A stretch of DNA of 64,000 nucleotides from the NCBI RefSeq assembly GCF_006363955.1, contig NZ_CP040948.1, positions 186,001 to 250,000 on the forward strand. Reading direction: 5' to 3'. The translations under genes were made by a program, and so were the position numbers. Of this stretch, positions 17,020 to 24,393 are shown one piece after another. Under the pieces are notes generated by a model. It was not told the DNA's origin. It saw nothing but the letters and a program-made list of their open reading frames with translations, and searched no databases. Origin of the DNA: Methylophilus medardicus. Lineage in GTDB: Bacteria > Pseudomonadota > Gammaproteobacteria > Burkholderiales > Methylophilaceae. Numbering within the stretch: position 1 is the first letter of the stretch; every line of letters begins with the position of its first letter.

Positions 17020-17484
17020 ATGAACCGTCAATTAAATATAGGGGCCGCGCTATTGTTGGGCGTGCTTGCAACCAATGTGGCCAATGCCGCAGAGCTCGTC
17101 ACCGGGGGGTATGCCAGTGAATTTCAAAAAATGGACATGATGAAAATGTTGGATGCGGATGGTAACCATATGGTGAGCCAAGCAGAATTTAATCAGTATC
17201 ACACCGCCGTATTTGACGCATTAGACAAAAATCATGATGGCAGTCTGGACAAGTCGGAATGGACAGGCACCAAGTCTGAGAAGCTGGCGATGATGGCGAC
17301 AGGCGGCTATTTGCGTGAACTGGGCTATGTGGGCATGATGGATGCAGCGGATGCCAACCACGACCATCTGGTTACCAAAGAAGAGTTCTTGCAGTTTCAG
17401 GGTAAGGTGTTTGTAAAACTGGATACCACGGCCGACAAACAACTGGACGCGCAGGAGTTTGTGGCAAAACTGGTGGGCCGCTAG
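17020..17484 (+). CDS. Exported four-EF-hand protein with internal duplication
   Basis: A 154-residue protein with a signal peptide (MNRQLNIGAALLLGVLATNV, cut after ANA). It has four EF-hand loops: DADGNHMVSQAE, DKNHDGSLDKSE, DANHDHLVTKEE and DTTADKQLDAQE. The two halves are duplicates: each starts TGGY, has a MM helix, then two loops separated by only 12 residues. Loop 2 is canonical. Loops 1 and 3 lack Gly at position 6 and loop 4 is degenerate. Loops 2 and 4 have Asp at position 9. It is probably a periplasmic calcium- or other metal-binding protein. Close loop spacing also occurs in lanmodulin, but the diagnostic Pro at loop position 2 is absent. The ribosome-binding site is CTGGAG. Confidence 0.85.
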   Translation: MNRQLNIGAALLLGVLATNVANAAELVTGGYASEFQKMDMMKMLDADGNHMVSQAEFNQYHTAVFDALDKNHDGSLDKSEWTGTKSEKLAMMATGGYLRELGYVGMMDAADANHDHLVTKEEFLQFQGKVFVKLDTTADKQLDAQEFVAKLVGR

Positions 17485-17547
17485 CCAGCAAGGCGACACG
17501 CGGAACCGCGGATCAACCGTTGCTCCGCTTGGGCGCTTAAGCCCGTT

Positions 17548-17571
17548 AAAGCCGCTGCGTGCGGCTTTTTT
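17548..17571 (+). terminator. Rho-independent terminator after the EF-hand gene
   Basis: AAAGCCGC (17548-17555) pairs perfectly with GCGGCTTT (17561-17568) and runs into a T-tract. It lies between convergent genes and has A-residues on the left arm, so it could work in both directions. Confidence 0.85.
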
Positions 17572-17576
17572 ACTTT

Positions 17577-17813
17577 TTATTTGGCATGCAATCTGGCATT
17601 GAGCTGATCGATCACTTCTGCCCAATCGGCATCCTTGAGTATTTCTTCACGCAAAAAAGTGGCTTGGGCCGGTGTCCAGTAGGGCGCATCTGCCAATGAA
17701 ATATAGCCTGCCAAGTGACGGTGCTTGTGAATAAAACTGTCGATCTCGGCATCACTGGCGGGCAAGCCGAGTTGGGCAAACAAGTGGTTGAGCGTATGTA
17801 GTGAAGCTTCCAT
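17577..17813 (-). CDS. DUF2789 family small protein
   Basis: A 78-residue cytoplasmic protein of the DUF2789 family, recognised from MEASLHTLNHLFAQLGLPAS and from YWTPAQATFLREEILKDADW. The start was set at the ATG at 17813 because it follows an AGGAG ribosome-binding site at good spacing and gives the usual family length. A longer frame to 17882 exists but lacks such a site. The predicted fold is all helical and the function is unknown. Confidence 0.85.
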   Translation of the reverse strand: MEASLHTLNHLFAQLGLPASDAEIDSFIHKHRHLAGYISLADAPYWTPAQATFLREEILKDADWAEVIDQLNARLHAK

Positions 17814-17995
17814 GATATTGACTCCTGCAAGGGTGATGACGCTGAAATGTGAGGCCTGTTTCATTGGGGCAAGTGGTGACATCTTAACGCAAGGAGAATT
17901 CCTACACGTTTTTAGGCTGAGACTGATGGTTGCCCCTGACGGATTCCCCCATAGTAGGCATTGATATGGTTCAACGCAAATACAGGAGACAAAGT

Positions 17996-18460
17996 ATGGT
18001 CGATCACAAGGATGTCATTGCCATCTTGAATGCATTAATCGAAGCCTCGAAGGATGGTGAAGCGGGATTCCGCAGTTCGGCAGAACATGTTGATGATGTG
18101 CGTTTGAAAGATTTTTTCTTGCGGCGCTCAAAAGCGGTCGGTGAAAGTGTGCGCGAGTTACAGGCGCTGGTCACTGCTCTGGGTGGCGTGCCGGTCGATG
18201 CGACGTCGATAGGCGGCACATTACATAGACGCTGGATCGACATTAAAGCCGCGTTGACCGCGAACGATCATCTGGCTGTATTGAATGAGACTGAGCGCGG
18301 CGAGAATGTGCTGTTGGCTGCTTATCGCGAGGCTTTGGAAATCGACTTGCCCCCAGAGATCAGGGCGGTGGTGCTGCGCCATCTGCAAGGCATCAAACGC
18401 AATCACAATTTAGTGAAACATGTGCGCGATATCTATACGGTAGAAACCGCTTTTGACTAA
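17996..18460 (+). CDS. DUF2383/PA2169-type four-helix-bundle protein
   Basis: A 154-residue helical protein of the PA2169 (DUF2383) family, a ferritin-like four-helix bundle. Typical pieces are IAILNALIEASKDGEAGFR, LKDFFLRRSKAVGESVRELQ and LLAAYREALE, with IKRNHNLVKHVRDI at the end. The start is the ATG at 17996, which follows AGGAGA at good spacing; an earlier ATG at 17966 is less likely. Members are often induced by stress, and some show weak metal-site similarity to ferritins. It stands alone on the plus strand before a lipoprotein gene. Confidence 0.85.
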   Translation: MVDHKDVIAILNALIEASKDGEAGFRSSAEHVDDVRLKDFFLRRSKAVGESVRELQALVTALGGVPVDATSIGGTLHRRWIDIKAALTANDHLAVLNETERGENVLLAAYREALEIDLPPEIRAVVLRHLQGIKRNHNLVKHVRDIYTVETAFD

Positions 18461-18536
18461 ACATCCCTAATAAGCGCCAGCGGATCATTGCTACCCTTTG
18501 TAGCAATCTTGCGGCTGCCGGCAAACGGAGAACTCA

Positions 18537-18977
18537 ATGATGACATTACAACATTACAGATGCGGCTTAGCCGTGGGCTTGCTCACCCTGGGCTTAGCCG
18601 GGTGTGACCAGGCACCGGAAACAGAAAACGCAAGGGATAACACGCGCCTTGAAGAGCAAGCGCCATTGGAAACAACCGCAAGCGAAATTGCCAAAGAGTA
18701 CGCCGATAACGCGGTCGCCGCAGATAACAAGTTCAAAGACCGGACGTTTAATGTCAGCGGCACGATTGTGGATGTGAATAAAAATGCCATTAATGAACCC
18801 TTTGTCAGCTTGCAAGGCGGCGTAGATGCGACCAAAGAGCCGCAGTTTGCCTTTATTGTGAGCGATAGAGAAAAAGCCTTTAAATTAAAACCCGGCCAGC
18901 ACATCAAGCTGCAATGTAAAGGGCTGGGCGATCTGGCTGAAGCCCCGATGGCGGGCGAGTGCAAGGTGCTTGAGTAA
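18537..18977 (+). CDS. OB-fold (tRNA_anti-like) lipoprotein
   Basis: A 146-residue lipoprotein. The signal peptide ends in a lipobox (LAGC) with the lipidated cysteine at residue 23. The mature part has an acidic linker, then an OB-fold domain of the tRNA_anti-like family (DRTFNVSGTIVDVNKNAINE, PFVSLQG, LKPGQHIKLQCKGLGD). The name refers to the fold; there is no reason to expect tRNA binding in the periplasm. A cysteine pair (QCKG, GECK) probably forms a disulfide. The GGAG site is six bases from the first of two ATG codons. Confidence 0.82.
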   Translation: MMTLQHYRCGLAVGLLTLGLAGCDQAPETENARDNTRLEEQAPLETTASEIAKEYADNAVAADNKFKDRTFNVSGTIVDVNKNAINEPFVSLQGGVDATKEPQFAFIVSDREKAFKLKPGQHIKLQCKGLGDLAEAPMAGECKVLE

Positions 18978-19027
18978 GCGCATCGCGCATGGTTGCGACA
19001 GCCCCTGCTAGAAAAAACATTGGAAAA

Positions 19028-19053
19028 ATAAACTGAACATATAAACTGAACAA
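19028..19053 (+). repeat. Tandem 13-base direct repeat in a 5' leader
   Basis: The unit ATAAACTGAACAT occurs twice in tandem, the second copy differing only in its last base. It lies just before the ribosome-binding site of the small gene at 19065. It may be a regulator site or a simple duplication. Confidence 0.55.
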
Positions 19054-19064
19054 AGGACATGACT

Positions 19065-19247
19065 ATGGCCAAAGACGCTCCCAATCTCATTGAAGAAATT
19101 ATTGATAATGCCCTCAACCCAGCGACGCATCTAGAACATGACGGTGTCACACCCGCACCGCCAGAGGCCAAAAATGGGGATGCTCTGAAGCAAGCGCCTG
19201 ATGACCCCCGCAATGGAAATCTGATGCCAGAGTTAGACCAGCCTTAG
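19065..19247 (+). CDS. Small acidic hypothetical protein
   Basis: A 60-residue protein with no membrane segment or cysteine, rich in Pro, Asn, Asp and Glu, and probably disordered after the first helix (LIEEIIDNALNPATHL). The ATG at 19065 was preferred to that at 19059 because AAAGGA sits at proper spacing for it. It is followed by a strong terminator, which supports a real transcription unit. No family recognised. Confidence 0.6.
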   Translation: MAKDAPNLIEEIIDNALNPATHLEHDGVTPAPPEAKNGDALKQAPDDPRNGNLMPELDQP

Positions 19248-19324
19248 GAGCATCTGCCCGGCTTCGCCTGTATCGCATGGCGCTAGTTAGATTTGCGTTG
19301 TATTAACGCCTAGATGGTCAACAT

Positions 19325-19352
19325 AAAACAGCCGCATTTGCGGCTGTTTTTT
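19325..19352. terminator. Strong terminator between convergent genes
   Basis: AAAACAGCCGC (19325-19335) pairs perfectly with GCGGCTGTTTT (19340-19350), loop ATTT, followed by TT. Symmetric A and T tracts let it serve both the small gene at 19065 and the bestrophin gene on the minus strand. Confidence 0.9.
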
Positions 19353-19376
19353 CGAGAAAATGCCTGACGATAAAGT

Positions 19377-20240
19377 TTAAAGCAACTCTTCGACGTGCTT
19401 TTTAATATTGGCGGCCAGTTTGGGCGTGGGTAAGTCATTGGTATCTGTGCCAAACGGGTCTTCAATTTCTTCGGCGATAAGCTCTAAACTCGCCAACACA
19501 TAAAAGATAAAAACCACCACCGGGATGACGTAGTAGCCGAGGCTAAACACAAAGCCAAACGGGAGCGTCATGACATAAAAAAAGATGAATTTTTTAATAA
19601 ACGCACTGTATGAGTACGGGATGGGCGTATTTTTAATCCGCTCGCACACGCCACACACTTCTGTAAAGGATTTCAGCTCATCGTTGAGTATAAAAAACTG
19701 TTCGCCGGTGAGTTTGCCCGCGGTGTAAAGCGCGTTGGTTTTTTGAAACAGGCGCTGCGCGATTTGGTTGGGATGGTGCTCGTGGTGATCGATTTCTAAA
19801 TCTAAGCCCTCAAACAGCATTTGGCTGACTTCGACATTCATGAGGTGCTTGGACAGGACGTCGGCATAGGTGGGAATGATTTTTTGAAAGAATTGTTTGT
19901 CTGCATCATCGCTTAAAAATGCCGAGAATTTGATCGCCAAATTGCGACTATTGTTGACCAATGCTCCCCAAGCCTTGCGACCCTCCCACCAGCGGTCGTA
20001 GGCCGTGTTGGTGCGATAAGCCAGCAATAAGGATAAAACGAAGCCGACGGTGGTGTGGATCAGTGACAGATTTTTGACATGGCTGCTGTCCGCCAGCTTC
20101 CAGTACTCCAGTTCGAGATAAGCAATGCCTCCGGCATAAGCGCCAATCAACAGCATCATCGGCATGAGCTGTCTAAAGGTATCCGACTCGTGAAAGCGGA
20201 AGATGAAGGTGAGCCAGTCTTTGGGATTGTATTGAATCAT
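19377..20240 (-). CDS. Bestrophin-like (UPF0187) membrane channel protein
   Basis: A 287-residue inner-membrane protein of the bestrophin/UPF0187 family, whose studied members form pentameric ion channels. Evidence: N-terminus YNPKDWLTFIFRFHESDTFR, membrane helices near 25-45 and 60-75, the segment RTNTAYDRWWEGRKAWGALV, and two late hydrophobic helices (FIFFYVMTLPFGFVFSLGYY and YVIPVVVFIFYVLASLELIA) followed by EEIEDPFGTDTNDLP. The start at 20240 (MIQYNPKDW) fits the family; a longer frame to 20297 has no support. It appears to be a single gene. Confidence 0.88.
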   Translation of the reverse strand: MIQYNPKDWLTFIFRFHESDTFRQLMPMMLLIGAYAGGIAYLELEYWKLADSSHVKNLSLIHTTVGFVLSLLLAYRTNTAYDRWWEGRKAWGALVNNSRNLAIKFSAFLSDDADKQFFQKIIPTYADVLSKHLMNVEVSQMLFEGLDLEIDHHEHHPNQIAQRLFQKTNALYTAGKLTGEQFFILNDELKSFTEVCGVCERIKNTPIPYSYSAFIKKFIFFYVMTLPFGFVFSLGYYVIPVVVFIFYVLASLELIAEEIEDPFGTDTNDLPTPKLAANIKKHVEELL

Positions 20241-20463
20241 GCCTTGTTGCCTGTAAAAAATCTGCACCAGTTTAACATGGCGTATCGATGCGGGCATGGT
20301 CGCTGGCGACTCTCTCTATGGGTGCTGATGACAGACGATACTGACAAGAAAGTCAGCATCGCTCGTCTTTTTTAGCGGACGGTGATTTGAATACAATACC
20401 CTCATGATCCCGCCACTCGCTCAATGTCGCGGATCCTCTATTCAATATCTTCTGGAGGTTATG

Positions 20464-22287
20464 ATGGATTCCGCCAACGTTGCACGACAATCTGATTTGC
20501 GCACTGAACAGCCATTGCCCGGGATGGGGGCGATTCCGCATGCCGAAGGAGTCGCTTTCAGGGTATGGGCGCCACATGCCGAGCAGGTGTCTGTGATTGG
20601 TGATTTTAATGATTGGCAGGCGGGTAGTGATTTGTGCAGCCAGGAAGGTAACGGTTTTTGGTATGCCAATTTGGCACATGCAAAGCCCGGGGATGCCTAC
20701 CAATATCATTTGATTAACGGTGAACAGCAGTTGCAACGCATAGACCCCTATGCCCGATTGGTGACCCACTCGGCCGGCAACGCACTGGTGCCTGACTTGG
20801 ATTTGTTTCGTGCGCCTGCGGCCGAATTTAAGATGCCGCCATGGAACGAACTGGTCATCTATGAGCTGCACATTGGGACCTTCAACAGTATTGACGGTAA
20901 GGTGGGCACTTTTGATTCGGCCATTGCGCGTTTGCCGCATCTGCAAGCGCTAGGCATTAATGCGGTTGAGGTGATGCCGATTGCCGAGTTTGCCGGCGAT
21001 TACTCTTGGGGCTATAACCCGGCGCATCCGTTTGCCGTTGAGCGCGCCTATGGCGGGCCAGCCGCTTTTCAGCGCTTTGTAGCCGCCGCGCATGCGCTAG
21101 GCATCGCGGTGATTGTGGATGTGGTTTATAACCATTTTGGCCCATCGGATATCAGCTTGTGGCAGTTTGATGGCTGGCAGGAAAATGGCAAGGGTGGCAT
21201 TTATTTTTATAACGACTGGCGATCCACCACGCCTTGGGGCGATACCCGGCCAGATTATGGCCGAGGCGAGGTGCGGCAGTATATTTTTGACAATGCAATG
21301 ATGTGGTTAGAGGATTATCACGCTGATGGCTTGCGTTATGACATGACCTTGTATATTCGCAGTGTTGAAGCGAGTACGCAGCAGATGATTGTTGAGGGCT
21401 GGAGCCTATTGCAGTGGATTAATAGCGAAGTGGCGCGGCGTTATCCTGGCAAGATCACAATCGCAGAAGATTTGCAAAGCAGCGCAGAATTGACGCTGAA
21501 ACACGAAGACGGCGGTGCGCATTTTAGCAGCCAATGGGATGCCGCATTTGTGCATCCGGTGCGGGCTGCACTGATCGAAATGGATGATGCTAACCGTGCC
21601 ATGCCTGCTGTGCGCGATGCGCTGCTCAAGCGTTATAACGATGATGCATTTGAACGGGTGGTCTACACTGAATCGCATGACGAAGTGGCAAACGGCAAAC
21701 AACGCTTGGTTTCTGAAATTGATCCCAACGAGCATCCTGGGCGCTATGCCATTAAACGCGCTTGCCTAGGCGCTGCGCTGGTGATGACGGCGCCGGGCAT
21801 CCCCATGCTGTTTCAAGGCCAAGAGTTTTTGCGTGATCAGTGGTTTCGCGACGACCGGCCTATAGATTGGCAGCGCGCTGAGGATTATGCGGGCATAGTG
21901 GCGTTGCACCGCGATCTGATTCAGTTACGCTTGAATCGGGGCGGGCATGCTGCGGGGTTGAGTGGGCAACATGCTGCGGTGTATCACGTCAACGACGATG
22001 CCAAAGTCATTGTCATGCATCGCTGGAAAGAGGGCGGCGCCGGGGATGATGTGATCGTGGTGTATCACTTTGCCGAGGGCCGGTTAGAAGATTATGCGAT
22101 CGGCTTGCCGCAGGCCGGCGAGTGGAAGCTGCGATTGAACAGTGATGCGACAATTTATCATGCAGAGATGGATGATACCGTCTCTGGCGATGTCATTGCC
22201 AAGGCCGAGGCGCGCGATGGTCAAGCGTTCTCAGCGGCGGTTAACATTGGCGCTTATAGCTGCCTGATTTACACACAAGCGCAATAA
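20464..22287 (+). CDS. GH13 alpha-glucan branching-enzyme-like protein with N-terminal CBM48
   Basis: A 607-residue cytoplasmic enzyme of the alpha-amylase family. An N-terminal CBM48-like domain (FRVWAPHAEQVSVIGDFNDW) is followed by a GH13 barrel with VVYNHFGP, the nucleophile D293 in GLRYDMTLYI, the acid/base E335 in TIAEDLQ, and D406 in ESHDEVANG. The architecture fits branching enzymes or malto-oligosyltrehalose trehalohydrolase-like proteins. The exact reaction cannot be fixed by eye, and no other glycogen or trehalose genes are next to it. The start was set to the ATG at 20464 because GGAG lies six bases upstream. Confidence 0.82.
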   Translation: MDSANVARQSDLRTEQPLPGMGAIPHAEGVAFRVWAPHAEQVSVIGDFNDWQAGSDLCSQEGNGFWYANLAHAKPGDAYQYHLINGEQQLQRIDPYARLVTHSAGNALVPDLDLFRAPAAEFKMPPWNELVIYELHIGTFNSIDGKVGTFDSAIARLPHLQALGINAVEVMPIAEFAGDYSWGYNPAHPFAVERAYGGPAAFQRFVAAAHALGIAVIVDVVYNHFGPSDISLWQFDGWQENGKGGIYFYNDWRSTTPWGDTRPDYGRGEVRQYIFDNAMMWLEDYHADGLRYDMTLYIRSVEASTQQMIVEGWSLLQWINSEVARRYPGKITIAEDLQSSAELTLKHEDGGAHFSSQWDAAFVHPVRAALIEMDDANRAMPAVRDALLKRYNDDAFERVVYTESHDEVANGKQRLVSEIDPNEHPGRYAIKRACLGAALVMTAPGIPMLFQGQEFLRDQWFRDDRPIDWQRAEDYAGIVALHRDLIQLRLNRGGHAAGLSGQHAAVYHVNDDAKVIVMHRWKEGGAGDDVIVVYHFAEGRLEDYAIGLPQAGEWKLRLNSDATIYHAEMDDTVSGDVIAKAEARDGQAFSAAVNIGAYSCLIYTQAQ

Positions 22288-22354
22288 GGCTTCAAGCAAA
22301 ATCAGGCTGCCCGGTGCGCTACACCTGCGTGCTCTCAGGCAGGCATTGCGCCCA

Positions 22355-22534
22355 CTAAGGGAGCCCAATGAGTTTGAGATATTCTTCTAAGGTGAGCGTG
22401 AGGGCTTGCAGTGATTGATTCACCTCATCTAGGTGCTGGTTGCCGTTCAAGTGCAGTTGTTCAAGCAGGGCTTTGTGCGCTTCAACGGCCTCTAAATGCG
22501 CTTCTAGTTTCGCTTCTTTGAGTGTTTGGGTCAT
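22355..22534 (-). CDS. Small helical protein of 59 residues
   Basis: A short gene on the minus strand, reading MTQTLKEAKLEAHLEAVEAH and ending in LEEYLKLIGLP. It is supported by an AAGGAG ribosome-binding site nine bases before the ATG, a heptad-like Leu pattern (a likely coiled coil) and normal codon use. No cysteine, signal or membrane segment. It fills most of the gap between the GH13 gene and the metalloprotein gene. Family unknown; it could be a small adaptor or regulator. Confidence 0.65.
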   Translation of the reverse strand: MTQTLKEAKLEAHLEAVEAHKALLEQLHLNGNQHLDEVNQSLQALTLTLEEYLKLIGLP

Positions 22535-22665
22535 TTTAAATGCTCCTTGTGCATCCGGTTACTCTAACAGGGTTTGCCGGCCTAAGGTGGATCTAGCCCT
22601 CATGCATGCCGGTTTGCACCAATCGTTGGCCACTGCGCTGGCCTGAACTGTTTTAAAATACGGGC

Positions 22666-23199
22666 ATGTCTAGCGCTTTAATTCAGCAATATCTTCCCGG
22701 TTATCCTGCCCATGTGCATGCGCAGATTTTGCATTTGCATACGCAAGGCCAGTTACAGACCTATCTGCAAACGCGTTACCCGCAACCGCACACCATTCAG
22801 AGCGACAAAGCCTTATACGATTTTTGTAGTGCGTTAAAACAACGCTATTTAAAAAACGCGCCCTTGCTCGACAAGGTGCATTTTGATAACCGCTTGACGA
22901 TTGAAAAGCAAACCTTGGGCCTCAATCGGGCGGTTTCGCGCGTGCAAGGCGGTAAGCTCAAGGCGAAAAAAGAGATTCGCATCTCGGCATTTTTCAAAAA
23001 TACACCGCTGGCATTTTTGCAAATGATTGTAGTGCATGAGTTAGCCCATTTAAAAGAACGCGATCATGACAAGGCGTTTTACCAATTGTGTTTGCATATG
23101 GAACCCAACTACATGCAATACGAGTTTGATTGTCGGGTGTATCTGTTGTCACAGGTGTTAGCCAGCCAATTAAACAGCGCGGCGGTCGAGCCGATTTAA
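22666..23199 (+). CDS. YgjP/WLM-type zinc metallopeptidase-like protein
   Basis: A 177-residue protein with the zinc motif HELAHLKERDHDKAFY (HExxH, with a third His 5 residues later), preceded by the hydrophobic helix LAFLQMIVV. This matches the YgjP-like (DUF45) metal-dependent hydrolase group. The N-terminal half (about 1-80) is helical. No signal peptide, so cytoplasmic. Substrate unknown. It is convergent with the methyltransferase that ends 8 bases later. Confidence 0.85.
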   Translation: MSSALIQQYLPGYPAHVHAQILHLHTQGQLQTYLQTRYPQPHTIQSDKALYDFCSALKQRYLKNAPLLDKVHFDNRLTIEKQTLGLNRAVSRVQGGKLKAKKEIRISAFFKNTPLAFLQMIVVHELAHLKERDHDKAFYQLCLHMEPNYMQYEFDCRVYLLSQVLASQLNSAAVEPI

Positions 23200-23207
23200 G
23201 CGATTGT

Positions 23208-24194
23208 TTAAAGCGTAGCCTCAGCACTGATCAGTTGCAACAACAGGTCGGTTTCAACGGTGGGGCGGTTTACCAACAGCCAGACCGCTGCAATTCTATC
23301 TACCTCGGCATAGGCCTGCGTCACCAACTCTTCACTGAAAATATCGGGGTCTAACTCGGTATATTGATAGGTGCAGCCCGCGGCTTTAGTCATGTGTTTG
23401 ACCGCCTCTAAGAAGGGATCGTGGCCATGGGTGATTGCCACGCCGGTGTATAGCATCAGGGTGCCGCCGGGCGCGAGGCGGGTCAGTGCAGCCTCGACAA
23501 TGTTGAGTGAGAGCTGTGCTCCCAGCGGGCCGTCACCATGCCGATAAGCGCGGGCGCTGGGGTCTACCAAGTAGGGTGGGTTGGCAATAATTAAATCAAA
23601 GTCTCCGGGCAACGCTTGTAACAAGTCGCTATAGCAAAACGTCACGTTGCTAATTTGATTGGCTTGGGCATTGATGGCAGCAAGTGATAGCGCCTGTTGG
23701 TTGATATCCACGCCGATGCAGCTAGCATAGGGCAACGCTTCTGCCAGCAAGATGGCACCCACCCCACTGCCGGTCCCAATGTCGACGCAACGTTGGACTT
23801 TGCCCTGCAACGACGCCAGTGCCGCATAAACGGCATGCATGAAACGATAGGTATCCGGGCCAAAAAATACCGCATCCGCCGCGTCCGTCGGAAAACTCGA
23901 ATGCGCAAACAGTTTGTCTTGCAGGCGAGAGACGCGCAATGTGGACTGCCAACCTTGGTCAACGGGGCGTAAGATTCCCGCCGCTTGCATCAGCGCAAAG
24001 AGTGCGTCGTCTATGATGGCCGGTTTGAAGGGCCGGTTCCAGCCAAAAATATCCGCAAGGCTGTTTGCCCAGGCGTTCGCCGGGCGTTGATTCACCCGTT
24101 GATGCGTGACGGGGGTCACGCTTACAAATGCATAGTCGCGTGCGTAGAGTGCTTGCAGCAGCTTTTCTAATGCCGATGAGCTAAGGGTATCCAT
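23208..24194 (-). CDS. SAM-dependent methyltransferase of the PrmC/HemK (NPPY) type
   Basis: A 328-residue class I methyltransferase. The SAM-binding motif is CVDIGTGSGVGAILLAEAL, followed by IGVDINQQALSLA and the catalytic motif NPPY (205-208). NPPY enzymes methylate amide or exocyclic amino groups of glutamine in release factors or ribosomal proteins, or of bases in RNA and DNA. The N-terminal 120 residues are a distinct helical domain. True PrmC is usually next to prfA, which is absent here, so the substrate is uncertain. Confidence 0.82.
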   Translation of the reverse strand: MDTLSSSALEKLLQALYARDYAFVSVTPVTHQRVNQRPANAWANSLADIFGWNRPFKPAIIDDALFALMQAAGILRPVDQGWQSTLRVSRLQDKLFAHSSFPTDAADAVFFGPDTYRFMHAVYAALASLQGKVQRCVDIGTGSGVGAILLAEALPYASCIGVDINQQALSLAAINAQANQISNVTFCYSDLLQALPGDFDLIIANPPYLVDPSARAYRHGDGPLGAQLSLNIVEAALTRLAPGGTLMLYTGVAITHGHDPFLEAVKHMTKAAGCTYQYTELDPDIFSEELVTQAYAEVDRIAAVWLLVNRPTVETDLLLQLISAEATL

Positions 24195-24393
24195 GATGCC
24201 GTCCTCTACAAGTGAATGAATCTAGCTTAGCAGAGTGTGGCGGGTTATTTAATCAGCAAATTCCTACATCAGCCTCCTCAATCGTCTGATAGGTGGCTTG
24301 CCCGCATCTGCGTAACTTGTCTGTCTTCAACTTGCTATTTCAACGTTTGGTTGAGCAATCAGTTCGCAGGTTCATCTATGGGAGGCAGCAGGG

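Noticed and set aside
17020-17484. Calling the EF-hand protein lanmodulin
   Set aside because: The loops lack Pro at position 2 and loop 4 is degenerate. Only the spacing and Asp-9 agree.
22666-23199. Calling the HExxH protein an M48 membrane peptidase (HtpX type)
   Set aside because: It has no transmembrane segments and its HELAHLKERDH context matches the YgjP/DUF45 group.
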